Shown here piece by piece: positions 1-7,900 of a stretch of DNA of 13,270 nucleotides. The position numbers and the translations under genes are program-made. Origin of the DNA: CAZJNX01 sp964547415 (lineage in GTDB: Bacteria > Pseudomonadota > Alphaproteobacteria > Rhizobiales > Amorphaceae). The notes beneath the pieces are model-generated. The model was not told where the DNA came from and did no database searches. It was given only the letters and a program-made list of their open reading frames with translations. How positions within the stretch are numbered: position 1 is the stretch's first letter; every line of letters begins with the position of its first letter. The stretch covers positions 1 to 13,270 of the forward strand of contig CAZJNX010000138.1 of NCBI GenBank assembly GCA_964547415.1, given 5' to 3'.

Positions 1-1
1 G

Positions 2-202
2 GACGGTCCGGCCTTCGCCCCGCCGCACGCGGCGGACGGGGCCGGCGCGCCGCCGGCACCGGGCGGACCGGCCGACGCCGCCGCGTCCATCGCCCCAGGC
101 GCGGACGGCGGGGTCCCTCCCGCCCGGCCGCCCGCGCCGGCGGGATCGCCGCCGCGAGACGCGCCGCCCGTCGCGCCCGCCCCGCGCGCCGGGGCCTGGG
201 CG
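2..202 (+). other. Ala/Pro/Gly-rich linker before KS1, open at window start
   Basis: Sixty-seven codons of low-complexity sequence (AFAPPHAADGAGAPPAPGG and similar) precede the first KS strand. No motif of a catalytic domain is visible. By analogy with the end of the second gene, this is probably an ACP-to-KS spacer, which implies a preceding module upstream. Confidence 0.7.
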
Positions 203-1975
203 GACGACGTCGCCATCGTCGGCATGGCCGGCCGCTTCCCCGGGGCGGAGGACGTCGCCGCCTTCTGGGCCAACATGGCGAACGGGGTGGACAGCGTGAC
301 GCCGGTGCCCGAAAGCCGCTGGGACCATGCCGCCGTCCTCGACCCGGCGCCCGGCGTTCCCGGCCGCACCCGCTGCCCCGCCGGCGGCTTCCTCGGGGAC
401 GTCGCCGCCTTCGACCCCTTGTTCTTCCACCTGTCGCCCGCCGAGGCGACCCTCATGGACCCCCAGCAGCGCCTCTTCCTCGAGACCGCCTGGCACGCCC
501 TCGAGGACGCCGGCCGCGCCGGCCCGGACCCGGTCCACGCCCGCACCGGCGTCTTCGTGGGCACCGTCGCCGGCGATTACGACGACGTCCTCGCCGGCGC
601 GGGCCTCGCCGACGACGCCAAGCGCTTCATGGGGAACGCCGCCTCCATGCTGGCCGCCCGGATCGCCTACCGGCTCGACCTCCACGGGCCCTGCCTGTCG
701 GTGGACACGGCCTGCTCGTCCTCCCTCGTCGCCCTCCAGCTCGCCTGCGAGAGCCTCCAGCGGGGCGAGAGCGACATGGCGATCGCCGGCGGGGTCGCGG
801 TGCTGTCGACGCCCCGCTTCCACGTGGCGGGGAGCCAGGCCGGCATGCTCTCGCCCACGGGCCGCTGCCACACCCTCGACGCGGCGGCCGACGGCTTCGT
901 GCCGGCCGAGGCGGTGGCGGCGGTGGTCCTGAAGCGCCGCGCCGACGCCGAGCGGGACGGGGACCGGATCCTCGCCCTCGTCAAGGGCGCCGCCACCAAC
1001 CACGACGGCACCAGCAACGGCATCACCGCCCCCAACGGCGCGGCCCAGGCCGCCCTCGTGCGCGCCGTCCACGAGCGCTTCGCCATCGATCCGGCGAGCA
1101 TCGGCTACGTGGAGCTCCACGGCACCGGCACCCGCCTCGGCGACCCTGTGGAGATGGAGGCGCTGAAGGAGGCCTTCGCGGGGGTGGCGCCGGGCCCGGC
1201 CGTCGGCTCGGCGAAGGCGAACGTGGGCCACACCCTGCCCGCTGCCGGGATCGTCGGCCTCGTGAAGGTGGCGCTCGCCCTCGCGCACCGCACGATCCCG
1301 CCGCTCGCGGGGCTTTCCGAGGTCAACCCCCACGTGGACCCCGGACCCTTCGAGCTGCCGTCCGTGCCGCGCGCCTGGCCCGCGGGCGACGGGCCGCGGC
1401 GGGGCGCCGTCAGCAGCTTCGGCTTCAGCGGCACGAACGCCCACGCCGTCCTCGAGGAGGCGCCGCCCGCGCCCCGCCCGGCGGACACCGGGCGCGGCTG
1501 GCACCTCGCCGTCTTCTCCGCGCGGACGGAGGAGGCCCTCTTCGCCCTCCTGAAACGGACCGCCGCGTGGCTGTCCCGGGACCGGGGCCGCACGCCTCTC
1601 GCCGACGTCTGCGGCACGCTCGCCCGGGGCCGGGCCCGCCTTGCCCGGCGCGCCGCTTTCGTCGTCTTCGACGCGGCCGATCTTCGCCACGCCCTCGAGG
1701 GCGGGCCTGCCCCCTCCCGGCCCGTGCCGGAGGAGGCCGCGGCCCTGCGCGACGCCTTCATGGGCGGGAAGGAGGCGGACCTTTCGGCGCTCTACCCGGA
1801 CGGCACGTTCCGCCGCGCATCGCTCCCCGGCTACCCGTTCGAGCGCCGCCGCTGCTGGCCGGCCGCCCCCGCCGCGCCGCCGGAGCCGCCGGCGCCCCGG
1901 CCGCACCCGTCCGCGGGCAACGGCTCCCTCGCCCTGTTCGACGCGGTGGTCGGCGACCTCGGAGGCGAGACGTGA
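2..1975 (+). CDS. Trans-AT modular polyketide synthase, C-terminal part (linker-KS1), 5' partial
   Basis: This is the last 657 codons of a PKS whose start lies before the window: the frame is open from base 2. The ATG at 224 falls inside the first conserved KS strand (AIVGMAGRFPG), so it is internal and not the start. In order there are about 67 residues of Ala/Pro/Gly-rich linker, a full ketosynthase, the KS-flanking subdomain ending in LPGYPFERRRCW, and a roughly 38-residue tail ending at TGA. The KS would perform decarboxylative Claisen condensation with an ACP-bound malonyl unit; its Cys and both His are present. No AT, KR, DH, ACP or TE follows it in this protein. The rest of its module is supplied by the next gene, whose GTG overlaps this stop. 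The linker in front suggests that another module, probably ending in an ACP, lies just upstream. Assignment to trans-AT PKS is very secure; the substrate is not known. Confidence 0.96.
   Translation, partial: DGPAFAPPHAADGAGAPPAPGGPADAAASIAPGADGGVPPARPPAPAGSPPRDAPPVAPAPRAGAWADDVAIVGMAGRFPGAEDVAAFWANMANGVDSVTPVPESRWDHAAVLDPAPGVPGRTRCPAGGFLGDVAAFDPLFFHLSPAEATLMDPQQRLFLETAWHALEDAGRAGPDPVHARTGVFVGTVAGDYDDVLAGAGLADDAKRFMGNAASMLAARIAYRLDLHGPCLSVDTACSSSLVALQLACESLQRGESDMAIAGGVAVLSTPRFHVAGSQAGMLSPTGRCHTLDAAADGFVPAEAVAAVVLKRRADAERDGDRILALVKGAATNHDGTSNGITAPNGAAQAALVRAVHERFAIDPASIGYVELHGTGTRLGDPVEMEALKEAFAGVAPGPAVGSAKANVGHTLPAAGIVGLVKVALALAHRTIPPLAGLSEVNPHVDPGPFELPSVPRAWPAGDGPRRGAVSSFGFSGTNAHAVLEEAPPAPRPADTGRGWHLAVFSARTEEALFALLKRTAAWLSRDRGRTPLADVCGTLARGRARLARRAAFVVFDAADLRHALEGGPAPSRPVPEEAAALRDAFMGGKEADLSALYPDGTFRRASLPGYPFERRRCWPAAPAAPPEPPAPRPHPSAGNGSLALFDAVVGDLGGET
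203..1459 (+). other. KS1 ketosynthase domain (C-terminal domain of the upstream PKS)
   Basis: The domain runs from DDVAIVG to SSFGFSGTNAHAVLEE. The active-site Cys is in VDTACSSS (codon 713-715), the first His in ELHGTGT (1118-1120) and the second His in NVGHTLPAAG (1229-1231), so it should be condensation-competent rather than a non-elongating KS0. MDPQQRLFLE and TNHDGTSNGITAPN are also as expected for the family. One oddity is the loop usually read as GEGVGVVVLK, which here is AEAVAAVVLK, with three glycines replaced by alanine. Its acceptor partner must be ACP1, on the next polypeptide. Confidence 0.95.
1460..1858 (+). other. KS1-flanking subdomain (no acyltransferase)
   Basis: After the KS comes HLAVFSARTEEALFALLKR, then about 100 residues closing with LPGYPFERRRCW. 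This is the KS-to-AT linker fold that trans-AT synthases keep after losing the AT itself. There is no GHSxG nucleophile motif and only about 130 residues of space, so no AT domain is present. Malonyl loading must come from a free-standing AT encoded elsewhere. Confidence 0.85.
1859..1972 (+). other. C-terminal tail of the upstream PKS, possible docking segment
   Basis: After the flanking subdomain there are about 20 residues rich in Pro and Ala, then the short hydrophobic-patterned stretch SLALFDAVVGDLGGET and the stop. The stretch could form one short amphipathic helix. Since the module continues on the next protein, a protein-protein contact is needed around here, and this tail is a candidate for it. 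It does not match a docking domain I can name. The role is inferred from position only. Confidence 0.35.
1961..1965 (+). promoter_or_regulatory. Ribosome-binding site for the downstream PKS gene
   Basis: GGAGG lies inside the last codons of the upstream gene, six bases before the GTG at 1972. This is a strong Shine-Dalgarno match at normal spacing and is the main sequence reason for choosing GTG 1972 over the later in-frame ATG at 2047. Starting at 2047 would also remove the first helix of the methyltransferase domain. Confidence 0.75.
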
Positions 1976-4900
1976 GCGAGCGGATCGACCCCTTCCTCGC
2001 CCTCGAGCCCCTCGCGCGGGCCCTTCTCCACCGGGCCGTCGGGGGCATGGATCTTGCGGCCGTCGCGGCGCCGCGCAACCCGCGCCTTCCCGCCGCCCTC
2101 GGCCGGCTCCTCGCCGACGGGCCGCCGGCGGGCGAGCCCGAGGCCCTCAGCGCGGCGCTCCTCGCAAAGGCGCCGGACCTTTCCCCCCACGTGGCGCTCC
2201 TCGAGCGCTGCGCGGCGCACCTTCCGGCCGTCCTCGAGGGGCGGGCGCTCGCCACCGACGTCCTGTTCCCGGGCGGGGCCATGGACCTCGTGGAGCCGGT
2301 CTACCGGGGCAACCGCTGGACGGACCACTTCAACGGGCTCCTCGCCCGGGCCGTGGCGCGGGCCGTCGCCGTGCGCCGGGCGGAGGACCCGACCGCGACG
2401 GTGCGCATCCTGGAGGTCGGGGCAGGCACCGGGGGCACGAGCGCGGCCGTCCTGCGGGCGCTCGATCCCCACGCGGACGGCGTCCTCTACGACTACACGG
2501 ACGTGTCGCCCGGCTTCGTCCAGCACGGGCGGCGCGTCCACGGGGCGGGGCGGGCCTTCTTGCGCGGCCGCGTCCTCGACCTCGAGGCGGACCCGGAGGC
2601 CCAGGGCTTCGTGGGGATGAGCTACGACGTCGCCCTCGGCACCAACGTGGTCCACGCGACCGGCCGGATCGCCGTCTCCCTCGGCCACCTCCACCGCCTC
2701 GTGCGGCCGGGCGGCCTCCTCCTCCTCAACGAGATCGTCCGGGCGAGCGCGTTCGGCACCATGACCTTCGGCCTCCTCGACGGCTGGTGGGCCTTCCGCG
2801 ACGCCGAGCGGCGGCTTGCCGACGCGCCCCTCCTGTCGCCGGCGGGCTGGCGCGCGGCCCTCGCCGAGGCGGGTTTCGGCGAGCCGGCGGTGTTCGGCTG
2901 GACCGACCCGCCCGAGGCTTCCTTCCAGTGCCTTTTCGTGGGCGCCCGCGGCGCGGCCGGCGCCGCGGGCGAGACGACGCGCGGGAAGCCGGTCGCCCAG
3001 CCGCCCCCGCTGGAGGCCTCGCCCGCCCCCGCGCCGCGGGAGGTCGCGGCCTATCTCGCCGAGCGGCTCGCTGGGCTCCTCGGCCTCGACCCCGAGGAGA
3101 TCGCCCACGACCGGCCGTTCGCCGAATACGGGGTCGATTCCATCGTCGCGCCCCAGTTCGTGACGCTCGTCAACCGCGAGCGCGGCACCGCCCTCGTCCC
3201 CACGGACGTCTTCAATCATGCCACCGTCGCGGGCCTCGCGCGGCACCTCGCGCCCATGCTGCCCGCCGCCCCGCCGCCGCCGGAGGCCGGGCCCGCCCCG
3301 GCGGCGGCGGACGAACCGGTTCCGCCCGTCGCGGCCGAGGCGGCGGCGGACGAGGGGATCGCCGTCGTCGGCCTCGCCTGCCGCTTTCCGGGCGCGGCCG
3401 ACGCCGAGGCGTTCTGGGCCGACCTCGTCGCCGGGCGGTCGGCCGTCCGGGAGGTGCCGGCGGCGCGCTGGACGCCCGCGCGGCCCGACAGGCCCCGCTT
3501 CGGCGCGTTCCTCGAGGACCACGACCGCTTCGACCCGGAGTTCTTCAACCTGTCCTGGCGCGAGGCGGAGGCCATGAGCCCCCAGCAGCGCCTGTTCCTC
3601 GAGGAGGCCTGGCACGCCCTCGAGAACGCGGGCTACGGCCGGCGCAGCCTCGCGGGCAGCCGCTGCGGCGTCTTCGTGGGCGCCGCGCCGGACGGCTACG
3701 GCATCGACGAGAACGACGCCGCCTCCTCCCTCGGCGGGTCGCTGGCGATCCTGTCGGCGCGGATCTCCTACCTCCTCGACCTCAAGGGGCCGAGCGTGCC
3801 GGTCGACACGGCCTGCTCGTCCTCGCTGGTGGCGGTCCACCTCGCCTGCCGGAGCCTTTCGGCGGGCGAGTGCGACATGGCGCTCGCGGGCGGCGTCTCG
3901 GTGCTGATGACCGACGAGCGGCTCCACACCTTCCTCGACGATGCCGGGATGCTCTCGCCCACCGGCCGCTGCCACACCTTCGATGCGGCTGCCGACGGCT
4001 TCGTGCCGGGCGAGGGCGTCGGCGTCGTGGTCCTGAAGCGGCTCGCCGACGCGCGGGCGGACGGCGATCGGATCGTGGGCGTCATCCGCGGCTCGGCGGT
4101 GAACCAGGACGGACGGACGAGCGGCATCACCGCGCCGAGCGGCCCGTCCCAGACGGCGCTTCAGCTCGACGCCTGGGAGCGGGCCGGGATCGGGGCGGGC
4201 GAGATCGGCCTCGTGGAGGCCCACGGCACCGGCACGCAGGTGGGCGACCCCATCGAGGTCAACGCCCTGCGCGACGCCTTCCGCCGCCACACGGACGAAA
4301 CCGGCTTCTGCGCCATCGGCTCGGTCAAGACGAACGTCGGCCACACCCTCACCACCGCGGGCGTCGCCGGACTCGTCAAGGCGCTCCTCGCCGTCCGGCA
4401 CGGGACGATCCCGCCGAGCCTCGGGTTCGACGCGCCGAACCCGGAGATCGACTTCCCATCGAGCCCCTTCTTCGTGCCACGGGCGGCGCTCCCCTTCACG
4501 CGCACGCCGCGGATCGCGGTCGTCAGCTCCTTCGGCTTCAGCGGCACCAACGCCCACGTGGTGGTCGCCGAGGCGCCCGCGGCCGGCCCCCCGACGCGGG
4601 GCGAGGCGGGTCCGGCCCTCGTCCTGTTGTCGGCCCGGACGGCGCAGGCCCTCGCCGCCCGCCGTGCCGACCTCCTGGCGTGGCTCGGGGAGAACGACCC
4701 GGCCCTCGCCGACCTCGCCTTCACCCTCGCCCACGGGCGCAGCCACTTCGAGCACCGCCTCGCCATCGTGGTGGACAGCCTCGAGGCGCTGAGGGCCTGG
4801 CGCGGCGCCACGTTCGAGGGCGGCCCCCTGGTCCTGCCCGCCCGGGGCGGCGAGGACGAGGCGCTGGCGGACCTCCTCGCCGCGCCCGAGCCGGACCTTG

Positions 4901-7900
4901 CGGCGATCGCCCGGACCTACGTGCGCGGCGGCGACGGCGACTGGTCGCGCCTGTGGCCCGAAGGCGGGCGCCGCATCGCCCTTCCGGGCTATCCGTTCGC
5001 GCGCCTCGCCTTTCCCGTCCGCACCCGCCGCGCGGCGCGGCCCGCCCCGCCCCCGGTCCACCCGCTCCTGGGGGAAGAGGCGCCCGGCGGGGCGGAGACA
5101 GCGTTTCCCGTCGCCCTCGATCCGTCGGCGCCGTGGCTCGCGGGCCACCGCTTCGGCGGTCGCCCGGTCCTGCCCGCCATGGCCTTTCCGGAGCTCGCGG
5201 TCGCCGCGGGGCAGCGCGCGCGGGGCGCGCCCGTCGCCAGCGTGCGGGACCTCAGGCTCGAGCGGCCGCTTCCGGCCGGCGCCGACGCGCGCATCGTGCT
5301 CGACACGGCGGGCGAGGAGGCGACGTTCCGCGTGGTGGGCGCCGACGGTGCGGTCCACGCCCGGGGCCGGCTCGCCTTCGGCGCGGCCGGGCAGGCGGCC
5401 GCCGTCGACCTCGAGGCCGTCGCCGCGCGCCTCCGGGACGCGTTCGGGCACGGGGCGATCTACGAGCGCTTCGGCGCCCTCGGCTTCGACTACGGGTCCG
5501 CCTTCCGCGTCATCCGGACGCTGCGCGCGGGGCCGGGCGAGGCGCTCGCCGAGATCGCGCCGGCCGTTCCGACGGACCCGGCCATCGCCCTCGACCCCGC
5601 CCTCCTCGACGGGGCGTTGCAGGCCGCCGTCGGCCTGATGCTGGCGGAGGGCGAGCGGCTCGCCACGGTGGTGCCGGTCGCCGTCGGCGCGGTGGCGATC
5701 CACGGCCGCGTCGACGGGCCGTGCCGCGCGCAGGTGCGGGAGATCGCGCGCGGGGCGGGCGAGCGGCGCCTTGCGGTCGACGTCCTCGACCCGTCCGGCC
5801 GCCCGCTCCTCTCCCTGTCGGACGTGAAGGTGCGAGTGAGCGGGGCTGCGGGCGCGGACGACGCTGTCCTCGCCTTCCGCCCCACCTGGGAGGCGGAGGC
5901 CGTCGCGCCCGCGGCCCCGCCGGACGCGCTCCTCCTTTTCGACCGGGACGAGACGCTCTGGCGCCACCTCGGCGAGGCGCCGGTGCTCGTCCGCCCGGGC
6001 AGCGCCTTCTGCCGGCTCGGGCCCCGCCAGTTCGCCCTCGATCCGGACGACGGGGAGGGCTGGCGCCGCCTCGTGGAGACGCTGGCTGGGGAGGACGCCC
6101 TCCCCGCCGCCGCCTGGCACCTGTGGTCCCTCGGGGCGGGCGGCGCGGCGCCGCTGCGGGACGGTCTCGTCCCGGTCTTCCAGCTGTCGGCGGCGCTCGC
6201 GCGGCGGACCCCGCGGGCGCCCGTCACCATCCTCCACGCCCACGACGGGCGGGCGGACGGCGCGCCCCATGCCGCGGCCGTCGCCGGCTTCGCCGCCGCG
6301 CTGGCGCGGGAAAACCCGCTTCTGCGCCTCGTGTCCACCGGCCTCGAGGCCACGGGCCCGGCGGATGTCGCCGCCGTCCTCGCCGCGGAGACGGCGGCCG
6401 CCGCCGGCCCCGCCGCGACGGCCTGGACCGCGGCGGGCGAGCGGACGGTCCGGCGCCTCGACGAGACGGATCTCCCGCGGGGCGACGGGCCGCCGCTGCC
6501 CGAGGGGGCGGTGGTGCTGCTCACGGGCGGGCTCGGCGGCATCGGGCGCCGGCTCGCCGTTCACCTCGCGGCGCGGGCGAAGGCGCGGCTCGTCCTCGTC
6601 GGCCGCTCGCGGGCGGGCGAGGTCGCCGAGGCGGTCGTGGCGGAGGTCCGCGCGGCGGGGGGCGATGCCCTCTACCGGGCGGCCGACGTCGCCGACGAGG
6701 CGGCGGTCGCGGCGGTGGTGGCTGAGGCCCGGGCGTGCTTCGGCCCCCTCGACGCGGTGATCCACGCCGCCGGCGTCACCCGCGACCGCTTCCTGATCCA
6801 CAAGGACGCGGACGACCTCGCCGCCGTCCTCGCGCCGAAGGTCGCGGGCACGCTCGCGCTCCACCGGGCGACGGCGGACGAGCCGCTCGCCGCGTTCGTC
6901 GCCTTCTCCTCCCTCGCAGGCAGCCTCGGCAACGCCGGCCAGACCGACTACGCCGCGGCCAACGCCTTCCTCGACGCCTTCGCGGCCTCCCGTGCCGGCC
7001 CGGGTCGGTCCCTCGCCATCGGCTGGCCCTACTGGGAGGCGGGGGGCCTCGCCGTCGACGCGGACGAGCGGGCTCGCCGCGCGAAGGCGACCGGCATCCG
7101 CTCCCTCCGGACCGAGGAGGGCCTCGCCCTCTTCGACGCCCTCCTCGCGGGCGGCGCGGAGGGCGCGATCCTCCTTCTGCCGGGCGAGCGGGACGCGATC
7201 CGCCGCCTCGTGGCGCCGCCCGCCGCGCCCCGCGAGGGGCGGGCGCCGGCCGCCGCCCCGCCGGTGGAGGCGGCCCTCGCCTACCTCGGGGAGCGCCTCG
7301 CCGAGGCCACCGCCATGCCGGTGGAGCGGATCGACCCGGACCGCCCCCTCGAGCAGTACGGCATGGACTCGCTCCTCGTGACCCGCCTCAACGGGGCGCT
7401 GGAGCGCGATTTCCCCGCGCTGCCCAAGACGCTGTTCTTCGAGCACGCCACCTTGCGCGGTGCGGCGGCGTACCTCGCGGCCCGCCACGCCGGCGCGTTC
7501 GCCGACGCCGCCCCGTCCGCCATGCCCGAACCCGCCCCGGCCCCGGCGCCCGCGCGGCCGCGGGAGACCGCCGGCGGCATCGCCATCGTGGGGATCGCGG
7601 GGCGCTACCCGGGCGCGGAGACCCTCGAGGCGTTCTGGGAGAACCTGAAGGCGGACCGCGACCTCGTCACGGAAATCCCGGCGGACCGCCTCGCCCTTTA
7701 CGGCCCCGCCGCCATCCACGCCACGCGGGCGCAAGGGGCCTTCCTACGGCGGATCGACGAATTCGACCCGCTGTTCTTCAACATCGCGCCCGCCGAGGCG
7801 GCCCGGATCGACCCCAACGAGCGCCTCTTCCTCGAGATCGCCTGGGAGGCGCTGGAGAACGCGGGCCACACCCGCGCGAGCCTCGCGGGCGACGGGGAGC

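Noticed and set aside
203..1459. KS1 as a non-elongating KS0
   Set aside because: The Cys and both His (ELHGTGT and NVGH) are present; KS0 domains usually lack the HGTGT His.
224..1975. Start codon ATG at 224 for the first gene
   Set aside because: The ATG is inside the conserved KS strand AIVGMAGRFPG, and the same frame is open to the window edge with KS residues (DDVAIVG) before it. The gene is 5' partial.
1973..1975. The stop at 1973-1975 as a frameshift error joining the two genes into one protein
   Set aside because: The GTGA overlap, strong ribosome-binding site and cMT domain beginning right at the new start all fit a genuine gene boundary. A sequencing indel cannot be fully excluded, so it is listed as the refuting test of the split-module finding.
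5056..5844. DH1 as inactive because of the AMAFPEL variant
   Set aside because: The catalytic His in HxxxGxxxxP and the Asp in LDGALQ are both intact and the domain is full length.
1831..7734. Long minus-strand open frame of about 1,967 codons
   Set aside because: Its Arg/Gly/Glu-rich sequence has no recognisable domain and lies wholly opposite intact PKS domains. It is expected from extreme GC content.
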